36,574 bases of DNA, taken from Candidatus Omnitrophota bacterium (GTDB lineage Bacteria; Omnitrophota; Gorgyraeia; Zapsychrales; JANLHA01). The number at the start of each line of letters is the position of its first letter. The stretch's first letter is position 1. The notes beneath the pieces were generated by a model. That model had not been told where the DNA came from and made no database searches. It saw only the letters and a program-made list of their open reading frames with translations. The position numbers were made by a program, and so were the translations under genes. Shown one piece after another: positions 17,299-25,867 of the stretch. The stretch lies in NCBI GenBank assembly GCA_023139575.1, contig JAGLNJ010000005.1, positions 1 through 36,574 on the forward strand, in the 5' to 3' direction.

Positions 17299-18774
17299 TT
17301 AATGATAAAACTGTTTCTTCTTACGATGAAAAAATTCCGAATGCATAACATCACACAAATGTTTTGTTAACAATATTGCGCAATGCACATTGAACAAATA
17401 AAATCCAGCAAATTTTTTAATATGATGGAAAATATATCTGAACCGAAAATAAAACGACTTCACAATCATATTCTCCAAAAACCGCCAAGCATCCGCATCT
17501 CTATGACATAGATACGATCTATGATGAGAAAGAAGGGAAAGATCCTCTCTCGAAAGGTTCATTTTCATAGAATTATAAAATTTAGATCCGGGATAAGAGC
17601 AAAAAGAATGGATTTTGATCAAATCCGGCTCCACTGATAAAATCAAGTCTTTCGTTTTAATAACATCATCTCTCTTTTCACCAGGAATCCCAAGAATAAT
17701 ACATGCACTAGTCATGATGCCCAATTGTCTTGTATACGAAAACAATTCTTTCGTTTGCCTCCCCCAAGAATCCGCATGCCGTGTCTTTTCAACCTTTTCT
17801 ATAATATTTGACGATCCAGATTCAACCCCGCAACGAATATAAGAACATCCTGCGCGTTTCATCAACGATAACATCTCAAAATCCATGTCATCCACGCGGA
17901 CATGAGTGCCCCATTTGATATTAACTTTACCGGCAATTATTCCGTCACAAAGATCCATAACATATTGCCGGCTGCTGGAAAAATTATCATCAGCAAATTC
18001 TATTATATTTGCTCCTTCATTTTTCAGGTATCGCATCTCTTCTATTATTCGCAATATATTCCGCATTCTGTACTCATTACCGTATGTTCTGCGTATTGTT
18101 TGTGTGCAAAAAGCACAGGAATTTGGACACCCATAGGTGGCAAAGATCCGCCCCCATACAAGCGTCTGAAAACAGGGCACAGGCATAATATTGTGATACT
18201 GTTTCATCTCCTGCCGTGTTTTCGGCACCAATGGAAGATCATCAACATTGTTGATAATATGAAGCATTGATAGCTCTTTGGATATAGGGGAAAAAATTGC
18301 TCCATTCTCAACATATTGAACAATACTTTTAGTCGTTTCATTTTTTGAGCAGATGATTTCAGTTAACACGAGCTGATACTCACCCCGTATGGCATAATCG
18401 ACAGGACTCCCCTCATAGCACAACTGACGGGTACAATAGGTGGCGGCATGCCCTACAACTATACTGACAATTGACTTTCTTCTTTTTTTGAGTTCGCCGC
18501 ATAACTTGACGCAATCATTAATATGACCACTGTCAATTGAAATGACCACCATGTCACAACTCATGGAAACAAGTTTATTTACTATATCTGGTAAAACAGT
18601 TTCTTTTAGACGCTGATCAATAAGAATAGATGGTATTTGACACCGTTCCCTTATCAACTCCTTGACCTGCATCAAAAATAAAGGTGGGATAACATCACGA
18701 GGAAAACAGTCTTCAGTATACTTTTGAGCGACTCTAATAAACGCAAGACAGTTCAATTTGTGCCCCCAGACCAT
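17299..18774 (-). CDS. B12-binding-domain radical SAM protein 2
   Basis: 491 residues. The N-terminal B12-binding-type domain is divergent but has the expected pattern MVVISIDSGH, VVGHAATYC, then DYAIRGEYQLVLTEI. The Fe-S motif is C216, C220 and C223 in YGCPNSCAFCTQ. THVRVDDMDFEML and YIRCGVESGSSNI, then IILGIPGEKRDDVIKT, confirm the radical SAM barrel. The C-terminus has SFYFRFRYIFHHIKKFAGFYLF, an amphipathic and hydrophobic tail suited to membrane contact. The protein is unusually Cys-rich at the N-terminus. It starts with ATG at 18774 and has no clear RBS. Substrate unknown; its clustering with five like enzymes suggests successive steps of one pathway. Confidence 0.87.
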   Translation of the reverse strand: MVWGHKLNCLAFIRVAQKYTEDCFPRDVIPPLFLMQVKELIRERCQIPSILIDQRLKETVLPDIVNKLVSMSCDMVVISIDSGHINDCVKLCGELKKRRKSIVSIVVGHAATYCTRQLCYEGSPVDYAIRGEYQLVLTEIICSKNETTKSIVQYVENGAIFSPISKELSMLHIINNVDDLPLVPKTRQEMKQYHNIMPVPCFQTLVWGRIFATYGCPNSCAFCTQTIRRTYGNEYRMRNILRIIEEMRYLKNEGANIIEFADDNFSSSRQYVMDLCDGIIAGKVNIKWGTHVRVDDMDFEMLSLMKRAGCSYIRCGVESGSSNIIEKVEKTRHADSWGRQTKELFSYTRQLGIMTSACIILGIPGEKRDDVIKTKDLILSVEPDLIKIHSFCSYPGSKFYNSMKMNLSREDLSLLSHHRSYLCHRDADAWRFLENMIVKSFYFRFRYIFHHIKKFAGFYLFNVHCAILLTKHLCDVMHSEFFHRKKKQFYH

Positions 18775-18811
18775 ATATAAAAATTTTCTAACAACTTATT
18801 ACTCTTTGGAC

Positions 18812-20338
18812 TCATTGAATTAAAAACCTTTTAGGCGTGCCATATTCCTGAAATTTCCACAAACTCATCTCTCCATTAATAATCATTTTTATAAAAATAC
18901 AAAAGAGCTTAACCTGATTAGCCGCAATGGCAAACCATTTTATTAATAACAGATGCTTTTTTAAAAAACGACTTCTCAGAACTATCAATATCAGTCTTCT
19001 TGGTAGAAAAGATTTGGAGGTGAGCGAAATAACACATGCAAGATATAACTCTTCCTTGCTTCTGGGATATGAAAAACTCAACCTAAATTGGTGAAAAGAT
19101 TTGGTCGCCTCCCCCTCGACGTCTTTTTGCCCAATGAGCCCATCACGTAAAAGTCTTTCGCACATTTCCGTCCCCGGAAACACAGTCAAAGAATACAAAA
19201 ACAGGTCAAAAGGCTTGGGTAAAGTGATCAAGAACTCAACAAGTGCTATTTTATCTTTGAATTCGGATTGAGGATTATCAAGTATAATATCGTAAACAAC
19301 ATCCAAATTAAGTTCTTTGGCAATCAGAGCAAAGTCCCGGATTTTCTCTAATGACAGCTTCCTGTTATAGTCCCGTCCAGATTCCAAATGAGAGATTGTT
19401 TGAATTCCTACCTGGACCTTCTTCAACCCAGCATCACGGAGCTTTCTAAGGTTTTCTTTATCCAAGCACTGAACATTAAACAATATCTCGAAAGGCAATC
19501 CCACATCTTTAGTGTATAAAGCACAAAATTTATCGATCCACTCTTTAGGAAAAATAAACGTGTCATCATCAAATTTTATTTTTTTTATCTTTTCCAGAAG
19601 CCCCAAAGAATGTTTGACTTCCGAAACGATACTATGAGGGCTCCTTAAGCGATGGTAATTGCTTCCCTTATAGATTTTTTTCATGATGCTGTTGTAACAA
19701 TAGCTGCAGTTGAAGGGGCATCCGCGAGAAGCCAAGACCCTTAATTCTCTTGCATTTCTCAAAGGATCTTTATGTTCACAACGTTCTTCAATGAAATACT
19801 TTCTCTTATTGGTATAGTCAGGAAAAGGCAGCTTATCCAAATCACAAATTGGTTTCCTCATGTCGGACATGACAATGCGATTTTCTTTTCTGTAACAAAT
19901 CCCCTTAATTCCTTCTAAAGATCTCCCCTCTTTAACAGCATTTGCCAACTCAATCATCGTTTCCTCACCTTCTCCTCTGCATACGATATCACAATAGTCC
20001 AAGCAGTCTTTGGGAGAGGCGGTTGCATGAATGCCCCCCCATACAACATTAAAATCAAAATCTCTTTTTATTTCTTCAGTCAGACTCCGGGCAATCTTCA
20101 GAAACGGCGAAGTAAAACTTATACCCACTAGCGACACATCAAGATCATGAAGCAGAGCTTTCAGTAGAGAAACCTCCTCCTCGCGGGGATATCGGATATC
20201 ATTATTGACCCATTTTTTAAAAAAAATAAGATGTGTATTAAACCCATTCTGGCTCAATACCGAATCAATGGACCTTATCCCCATATTTTCTACGCCGTAT
20301 AAAGAAACTAACGCGATATTGTTGTTCAATCTACTCAT
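18812..20338 (-). CDS. B12-binding-domain radical SAM protein 3
   Basis: 508 residues. The B12-binding-type N-domain has LVGISFTSPF, VWGGIHATASP and VCRGEGEETMIELA (about 70-130). The radical SAM site is C207, C211 and C214 in SRGCPFNCSYCYN. FDDDTFIFPKEWIDKFC and KKVQVGIQTISHLE follow. The family feature FPDY before the barrel is present. The C-terminal ~80 residues are strongly basic and hydrophobic (LILIVLRSRFLKKHLLLIKWF), again hinting at membrane association. The ATG lies one base after the TAA of the SPASM radical SAM gene, so the two are surely co-transcribed. Reaction not predictable from sequence. Confidence 0.88.
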   Translation of the reverse strand: MSRLNNNIALVSLYGVENMGIRSIDSVLSQNGFNTHLIFFKKWVNNDIRYPREEEVSLLKALLHDLDVSLVGISFTSPFLKIARSLTEEIKRDFDFNVVWGGIHATASPKDCLDYCDIVCRGEGEETMIELANAVKEGRSLEGIKGICYRKENRIVMSDMRKPICDLDKLPFPDYTNKRKYFIEERCEHKDPLRNARELRVLASRGCPFNCSYCYNSIMKKIYKGSNYHRLRSPHSIVSEVKHSLGLLEKIKKIKFDDDTFIFPKEWIDKFCALYTKDVGLPFEILFNVQCLDKENLRKLRDAGLKKVQVGIQTISHLESGRDYNRKLSLEKIRDFALIAKELNLDVVYDIILDNPQSEFKDKIALVEFLITLPKPFDLFLYSLTVFPGTEMCERLLRDGLIGQKDVEGEATKSFHQFRLSFSYPRSKEELYLACVISLTSKSFLPRRLILIVLRSRFLKKHLLLIKWFAIAANQVKLFCIFIKMIINGEMSLWKFQEYGTPKRFLIQ

Positions 20339-20339
20339 G

Positions 20340-21371
20340 TTAAGATAGAATTTTATTTCTAATCATTTCCCAAAGACAATTAGCATCGTTTAAAAGAAAA
20401 CTTGTTTCAGCCCAGCAGGGCCTCAGGCAACCGTCACAATGATGAATCAAGTCTGAACGTTTGTTTCTAAATTCACCTGATAAAAAATATTCCTTGAAAT
20501 TTGAATCGTTAATCGACATTTCAGGTTTATATTTATGACATATCGAAAATTCTCCGCCGGGATTAATGGATAAATACAAATTCCCGGCATCACACGCCCA
20601 ATTACGTTTTTGAGACTTTAGATACTGCCTGGAATTCCCCAAAAAACGCACGGAATTAAAGATATTGCCCCGACCTTTCTTTTTGGCTTCTATCAGCGCA
20701 CCGTAAGTTTTGTCAATATTCTGACAATCTTCGTCTGTAAAAATAAATCTGGAATCAGAACTGCTTTCAATAGGGATAAATGAAATATGGCATCCCATTT
20801 TTTCAGCAAATTGGCTTAATGCCGGGAGCTCCAAAATGTTAAAAGGTGAAACTACGGTATTAATAAGTATACGCTTTCTTCGGGGAAGCATTTCGGCAAA
20901 TAGATCTAAAGCCTTTTTGATATCATCCCAGGAATCTTTTCGGTTATAAATATCATCCTGCTTAGCCGGATCTAAGGTGTCTAAAGAAATCGAGACATCA
21001 CGCAGGCCAGCGGAAACAAGTTCTTTAATAATACCTTTATCCGCTAATATCCCATTTGTCAACAACCGCACCATCAACCCTTTCTCTCTTAAAGAACGTA
21101 TAATAACAGACAGATCATCCCTTAAAAGAGGCTCCCCTCCACCAATGCTTACGTAAATTAACCCCAAAGACCTTAAAATAGTAAAAATATGCTCTATCTG
21201 TTCTACTGAGAGCTCATTATGCTGCCCGGCATCTTGATAAATACTGCACATTCTACAGCGAAGGTTACATCGGTGGGTGATACCATAATGCGCATATATC
21301 GGTCTATTCCTGAAAACAAGTGCGCTGAGAAACTTATATATATTTGTAATCATCGGCAAGATCAACCTCAT
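20340..21371 (-). CDS. SPASM-domain radical SAM protein A
   Basis: About 343 residues. A classic radical SAM enzyme with CX3CX2C in THRCNLRCRMC, VSIGGGEPLLRDDL (SAM-binding GGE) and DVSISLDTLDPAKQD. The C-terminal SPASM-like region has CDAGNLYLSINPGGEFSICH and HHCDGCLRPCWAE, which should hold one or two auxiliary Fe-S clusters. Relatives include PqqE, anaerobic sulfatase-maturating enzymes and HpnH-like proteins. The open frame reaches 21425 through a TTG start. In-frame ATGs at 21392, 21371 and 21353 are more likely, and 21371 is chosen because of an AGAG about eight bases upstream; this is not certain. With any of these the 5' end overlaps the end of the GNAT gene, by 20-92 bp. Confidence 0.87.
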   Translation of the reverse strand: MRLILPMITNIYKFLSALVFRNRPIYAHYGITHRCNLRCRMCSIYQDAGQHNELSVEQIEHIFTILRSLGLIYVSIGGGEPLLRDDLSVIIRSLREKGLMVRLLTNGILADKGIIKELVSAGLRDVSISLDTLDPAKQDDIYNRKDSWDDIKKALDLFAEMLPRRKRILINTVVSPFNILELPALSQFAEKMGCHISFIPIESSSDSRFIFTDEDCQNIDKTYGALIEAKKKGRGNIFNSVRFLGNSRQYLKSQKRNWACDAGNLYLSINPGGEFSICHKYKPEMSINDSNFKEYFLSGEFRNKRSDLIHHCDGCLRPCWAETSFLLNDANCLWEMIRNKILS

Positions 21372-21939
21372 AAATTTGGCTCTTTTTCCCATAAAAAGAA
21401 AAAGAATAGACTTGATTGAATTCAAGGCTTTTTAAGAGCTTTTTTACAACATAATTACCTTTTTGTATCGTCACTTTTATTTTAAAAATTGACCTTTCGT
21501 GAAATTGGGCTAAAACTGTTTTGACCAACTCCTTTGAAAGATTTCTTTCTCGATAACCAAGCTCAATAGTGATAAATAAAAGCTCTGCCCTGGTATCTAT
21601 AAGATGAGTTTTTTTTGAATAAAAAAAAGATTCTATCACATAACTGATGTGACGTGGCTTCCTAGTCAAAGTCACTAAAACAGCCCTTAAAAGAACCCAC
21701 CATCTTTTTTTTAGAATATCATTAAACAGTTTTTTCGTATCGGTAGTGGCCATAATAAACCCCGAGATTTTTCCGCCATCTTTATATACATAAGATATTC
21801 CATAACTCGAGCCTATTAAACCTTCAAAAATTATTGTTAGAAAATCCTCTTCGAGCTTGGCGAAAAAAGAACCACACATATAATTCTTATATAGCGTCAC
21901 GACTTCATGAACATCCTCTTTTTGCATCCATCGTATCAT
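21334..21939 (-). CDS. GNAT-family N-acetyltransferase
   Basis: 201 residues. The layout fits the GNAT fold: an N-terminal MIRWMQKEDVHEVVTLYKN helix start, KISGFIMATTD (beta-4), AELLFITIELGYRERNLSKEL (the acetyl-CoA-binding motif A region, with R/Q-x-x-G-like YRERNLSK), then KIKVTIQKGNYVVKKLLKSL and a final beta-strand FSFYGKKSQIYEVDL. Such enzymes acetylate amines, often of sugars, amino acids or peptides. Here it could acylate the pathway product. ATGA overlap with the upstream B12 radical SAM gene. Its own 3' end overlaps the next gene. Substrate unknown. Confidence 0.75.
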   Translation of the reverse strand: MIRWMQKEDVHEVVTLYKNYMCGSFFAKLEEDFLTIIFEGLIGSSYGISYVYKDGGKISGFIMATTDTKKLFNDILKKRWWVLLRAVLVTLTRKPRHISYVIESFFYSKKTHLIDTRAELLFITIELGYRERNLSKELVKTVLAQFHERSIFKIKVTIQKGNYVVKKLLKSLEFNQVYSFSFYGKKSQIYEVDLADDYKYI

Positions 21940-23381
21940 TTTTTCCCTCTAAGCCAATACCAGCATTTATGAAAAAGCAGGAAATATATAAGTTTTAAGG
22001 ATCTCAAATACTTGACGACCTCATCCAAACTACGTATCTGGGTGAGATGGCGCCACAAAATGATAGGACGCAGATAAAATGAACGATAAAAACGATGCAA
22101 CGTCTCCAATAAATACTCTTTGTCCAAACCATTTGGAATGAAAATCGGCTCCCAATAGGAGAATTTATTATAATCATCGGCAGCTATAGAACCAAACTGA
22201 TCAAAAATTTTATACTGGGCGGTGTTCTTCATAGGCGTATTCATTTGAACTGTAATATCTTTGAGCGGAAGTGTTTTTGCGAAACGAATTGTTTTTTCAA
22301 TCGATTCTTTAGTGTCAACGGCATGCCCGATCATAAAAAACCCTTTAGGCCTCAACCCTATTTGATGTGCCCAGTTCGCAACATTCACAACCTGTTGTAT
22401 CGTTATCCCTTTTTTAATAAATTTCAATACCTCTTCATCTCCGCTCTCAACCCCCAAACGTATCCGCCAACAACCTGTTTCTTTCATCTTTATTAAAAGC
22501 TCTTTAGTCACCACGTCAGCGCGAACTGTACATGTCCAATTAACTTTCACCTTGCGCCTTTTCATTTCATCGATAATCCCCTCAACGCGACTCTTGCTGA
22601 CGGTAAAAGTGGAATCTAAGAAAGCTATGTCTCTGGCGCCGTATCGTTCAATTAACTGTTCCATTTCTGAAACGATATATGCAGGGCTAAAAGACCTGTA
22701 CCGGTTCGAGAATATACTTTTGTCGCAAAAAATGCAACTATAAGGACACCCTCTGCTTGTAATCATACTTACTTTCGGCAAACGGTACTGATCATTTGGT
22801 TGGGGCAAGTACCGTCCCATAGGTAAAAGGTGCCTCGCGGGAAAAGGAAGACTATCAAGGTCACTGATTAATGCTCTTGCAGGGGTAAGAAAAATCTGAT
22901 TTTCTCTCCGCAATATTAAGCCACTAATTCCTTCGAGCGGCCCATTTCTTTTTAAAGCTCTCACTAGCTCCAGAAAGGTGATTTCCCCTTCCCCTTTTAT
23001 CCCCACATCAAAGCACTTAAATGAAAGGGCATGTTGCGGATTTGCGCTGACATGAGGCCCTCCAATCACAATTTTTTCCTGAACGAATATTTCTTTTAAT
23101 TTGCGAGCTGTTTCAACAGCGCTGTCAAAAAGATTGGTTGTTGCTGTTATTCCTATAACATCAGGTTCAAATTTTTCAACCCTGTCAATCAGTTCAGATA
23201 TCGTGAGCCTCTCGACAGCAGCATCAATAATCGCAACTGAAATCCCCTCACTCTCTAAAACCGCTGCTATATACCCAATCCCTAAAGGTGGTGAGTTAAA
23301 AAATAAATTATTGATCACCGGAAGAATGTCTTTCCCTCTCCGGAAATTAAGAACCGGGGGATTAATAAGCAGAACGCGCAT
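21936..23381 (-). CDS. B12-binding-domain radical SAM protein 4
   Basis: 481 residues with canonical organisation. N-terminal B12-binding-type domain: LLINPPVLNF, SPPLGIGYIAAVLES, IIDAAVE, VIGITATTN, VIGGPHVSANP and KGEGEITFLELV. Radical SAM C212, C216 and C219 in SRGCPYSCIFCDKS. Then RTVRADVVTKEL-like and RIRLGVESGDEEVL motifs. A final HRFYRSFYLRPIILWRHL motif, common in this family, precedes a hydrophobic C-terminal tail. GAGG before the ATG at 23381 supports the start. Three bases separate it from the U32 gene stop. Of the six B12-type proteins here it is the closest to the textbook arrangement. Confidence 0.9.
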   Translation of the reverse strand: MRVLLINPPVLNFRRGKDILPVINNLFFNSPPLGIGYIAAVLESEGISVAIIDAAVERLTISELIDRVEKFEPDVIGITATTNLFDSAVETARKLKEIFVQEKIVIGGPHVSANPQHALSFKCFDVGIKGEGEITFLELVRALKRNGPLEGISGLILRRENQIFLTPARALISDLDSLPFPARHLLPMGRYLPQPNDQYRLPKVSMITSRGCPYSCIFCDKSIFSNRYRSFSPAYIVSEMEQLIERYGARDIAFLDSTFTVSKSRVEGIIDEMKRRKVKVNWTCTVRADVVTKELLIKMKETGCWRIRLGVESGDEEVLKFIKKGITIQQVVNVANWAHQIGLRPKGFFMIGHAVDTKESIEKTIRFAKTLPLKDITVQMNTPMKNTAQYKIFDQFGSIAADDYNKFSYWEPIFIPNGLDKEYLLETLHRFYRSFYLRPIILWRHLTQIRSLDEVVKYLRSLKLIYFLLFHKCWYWLRGKK

Positions 23382-23384
23382 TTT

Positions 23385-24497
23385 TTATCCTCTACAAGAT
23401 TCACATTTGCTTAGATCGCCCTCACCGGGATAATAGCAAAATTTACCGCAATCGATTTTATATATTTGCTTATATACCTTTCTAGTCAAAGCGTGGTATT
23501 CTTCTTCCTCAAAAGAACGTTCTTCTAAATGTGATAGCAAGGTTCTTAAGAATTTGACATCTTTGATCTTTTTTGCCATTGAATAATTTCTTCCAGCGAT
23601 CTTCACAGCTTCAATCCCCATATTCTTAAACTCAGCTAACTGGCAAGCACCACAAGTATCCACACCAGATAGAAGGTTAAAACCTGAAGACATTTTATCA
23701 ATAACAACTCCATTTTCTTTTTCGCCTGCTGCTTCAGACGCTATCTCCAAACGAGCGATCTTGTAATCCAGCAAACACGCGCTGTCGGCCCCAAACACCC
23801 CGGTTTGAACTTTAGCTCCCAACTTCTTAGGCAAACGTCTTATCGCGTTGAGAATATGACGATCTAGATTTAATTTCTTGGGTAAATTCCAAAAATTTTT
23901 GTGTTGAGTTTCTTTAACGCCGTGTTGAAAAGTGCAAAATCCATCGATATTTTTGCATCCACTATTGAGGACAAAAACCTCAAACTTTAACGCTAATTTT
24001 TTCCGGCTCACACGCCGAATCTCTTCTATCTGCAGTTGACGCGGAAGAACAACTCTTGAAATACCAAATTGTTCGAAAAATTCTATTGTATTCGAATTAA
24101 AAAGCGTGGCGCCTGTGCTCAGATGAATATCTATTCCCAAATCAAGATCCCTAATGCTCAATAATAACGACAAGTCCGCAACAATCAAAGCATCCAGCGG
24201 CACATTCTTAATTAATTCTAATTGCTTCAACAGGAGTGGGTATTGTTCATTGCTATAAAGGGCATTAAGTGTTAGATAGACCGGAACACGGTGTTTATGG
24301 GCAATGAAGACAATACGCTCAAGCTCTTCGAAACGCATGAGGTTTGCGGTTTTCCACTCTCTTCTATTTAAGGATGCCACATTACCATACTTTTGCATCC
24401 AATCACCTGGAATAATTCCACAATACAATTCATCAGCGCCGGCTTGTATAACAGGTCCTACTTCATTCGCTTTATTTACCGGTGCAAGTATTTTCAT
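23385..24497 (-). CDS. U32 peptidase-family protein
   Basis: 370 residues. Begins MKILAPVNKANEVGPVIQAGADELYCG, the TIM-barrel start of the U32 family, and has VPVYLTLNALYSN, DALIVADLSLLLSI, IHLSTGATLFNS and VVLPRQLQIEEIRRV. Cysteines in NSGCKNIDGFC, DTCGACQLAEF and KFCYYPGEGDLSKCESC probably bind an Fe-S cluster, as in UbiU/UbiV and RlhA-type U32 proteins, which support O2-independent hydroxylation. True peptidase activity is unlikely. ATGA overlap with the Tes-like radical SAM gene upstream suggests joint action. A role in prephenate-free, oxygen-independent hydroxylation of the pathway intermediate is possible but speculative. Confidence 0.87.
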   Translation of the reverse strand: MKILAPVNKANEVGPVIQAGADELYCGIIPGDWMQKYGNVASLNRREWKTANLMRFEELERIVFIAHKHRVPVYLTLNALYSNEQYPLLLKQLELIKNVPLDALIVADLSLLLSIRDLDLGIDIHLSTGATLFNSNTIEFFEQFGISRVVLPRQLQIEEIRRVSRKKLALKFEVFVLNSGCKNIDGFCTFQHGVKETQHKNFWNLPKKLNLDRHILNAIRRLPKKLGAKVQTGVFGADSACLLDYKIARLEIASEAAGEKENGVVIDKMSSGFNLLSGVDTCGACQLAEFKNMGIEAVKIAGRNYSMAKKIKDVKFLRTLLSHLEERSFEEEEYHALTRKVYKQIYKIDCGKFCYYPGEGDLSKCESCRG

Positions 24498-25867
24498 CGT
24501 GATAGTTCCGCGTCAAAATTATCTCTACTGACATTATCAAACGCCCCGCAATCTTCAACACCCCGTTCAACAGATATAGCACCCTTTCCACAATTCCGGG
24601 CTATTTGATAATCTAAAGAATAACCATCACACGCCGTGATAAACCCTAACAAAACTCCCTTCTTGGGAAGTTTAGAAAGATTAAAGCCCTTGATGAATAG
24701 AAGGATAAAGAATAAGCCTTCTTTCAATAGAGAGAGCGCCCTGAATCCAACGAATCTAAAAATCAAACAAGCCAAGAGATAAGGTACCGCCAATACATTG
24801 CCTTTTATCCTCATGTTCTTGAACTTTTCAAGGCTATCGTCAATACCCTTCAAATTCATTATTTGATCCAGCGGAACAAACCCGTTCTTATTTCTAAATA
24901 TAATATAATGATGTATATAGAAGCATTTTCTTTTAGAAAATGCTGACAATAAGGCAAAATATAGCTTTTGGAATCTATATACATTCTCTCTTAATATCTT
25001 ACCTTGTGTTTGTTCTTCCAATAAATCGATTAATTCATCCGGCATGACACAGTTCTCAATAGGCAAATTCTTTGCCCCTCCCAAAAAACGACACCCCAAA
25101 AAGAATATTTCTTTGATGAAATCTTTCCTTGCCCCATAATCCAATATCTTAACCATTTCTTGCTCATTAATCCCCCTAATAATAGTTGCTACTAAATCTG
25201 TAGCAACATGAAGTCTCTCCAAATTCTCTAAAGCTTTAATCTTTAAAGCCAACTGTTTCTTGCCCCGGATCTTCTCATATACATCGTCATTGAAGCCATC
25301 GAACTGCAGGTGCACCTCGTGCAATCCCGATTTCATAAGCTGCTGAAGATACTGACTATCAGCCAACTTAATGCCGTTAGTATGCAGTGCCGCGATATTA
25401 CCAGAGCGATTAATCTCATCGATTATTTCTGGAAGGTCTTCTCTCATCGTAGGCTCAGCACCCATAAGATCGATCTTATAATTCTTTTTCCCTTTAAGAA
25501 ATCCCTTAAGATCATCAAGAGGGTAATCCTTACGCTCCTTTTGATTGGCATCAGCCAAACAGATCGGGCAATTGAGATTACACGCATTAGTCAAATGAAG
25601 AATATAATCGCGCTGAGGAAGGCTCTCGGACATCAGAGAAAAATAATAATCATTCAGTCCCCGGTAATATTCAGGGTGCTGGGAAAGAAGAAGGCTGAAC
25701 GCCCCGTGCTCATTACATGTTTTCTCAAGAAAGACTTTTGAGTCTCTTTCTATAACGTCAGCCTCAATCTTCGTCATACATACCGGACAGACACTTTTTG
25801 TTTTTCTTATGATTCGGTTCTTTTCGCGCATAAAGATTGTTTTGTCTTTTTGAATGATTTTACCCAT
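24494..25867 (-). CDS. Radical SAM protein with N-terminal Cys/His metal site (MJ0619/Tes-like)
   Basis: 457 residues. The first 60 residues carry VCPVC (C27, C30) and KTCNEHGAF (C51, H54). This CxxC...CxxHG signature is characteristic of the MJ0619-type radical SAM family, which includes the archaeal tetraether lipid synthase Tes. The barrel has C96, C100 and C103 in TNACNLNCPICLADA, and LMGAEPTMREDLPEI follows as the SAM-binding region. The C-terminal half has scattered Cys and a hydrophobic stretch (VPYLLACLIFRF) but no clear second Cys cluster, and the protein is somewhat shorter than MJ0619. Family membership is probable, but lipid coupling activity is only a hypothesis. Its 5' end overlaps the previous gene by 61 bp; an ATG at 25831 would shorten this to 25 bp. 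Overlaps the U32 gene by 4 bp. Confidence 0.82.
   Translation of the reverse strand: MGKIIQKDKTIFMREKNRIIRKTKSVCPVCMTKIEADVIERDSKVFLEKTCNEHGAFSLLLSQHPEYYRGLNDYYFSLMSESLPQRDYILHLTNACNLNCPICLADANQKERKDYPLDDLKGFLKGKKNYKIDLMGAEPTMREDLPEIIDEINRSGNIAALHTNGIKLADSQYLQQLMKSGLHEVHLQFDGFNDDVYEKIRGKKQLALKIKALENLERLHVATDLVATIIRGINEQEMVKILDYGARKDFIKEIFFLGCRFLGGAKNLPIENCVMPDELIDLLEEQTQGKILRENVYRFQKLYFALLSAFSKRKCFYIHHYIIFRNKNGFVPLDQIMNLKGIDDSLEKFKNMRIKGNVLAVPYLLACLIFRFVGFRALSLLKEGLFFILLFIKGFNLSKLPKKGVLLGFITACDGYSLDYQIARNCGKGAISVERGVEDCGAFDNVSRDNFDAELSR

Noticed and set aside
17902..18270. 122-codon plus-strand open frame
   Set aside because: Antisense to B12 radical SAM protein 2; no motif.
25310..25741. 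143-codon plus-strand open frame
   Set aside because: Antisense to the Tes-like radical SAM gene, whose Cys motifs are clearly coding on the other strand.
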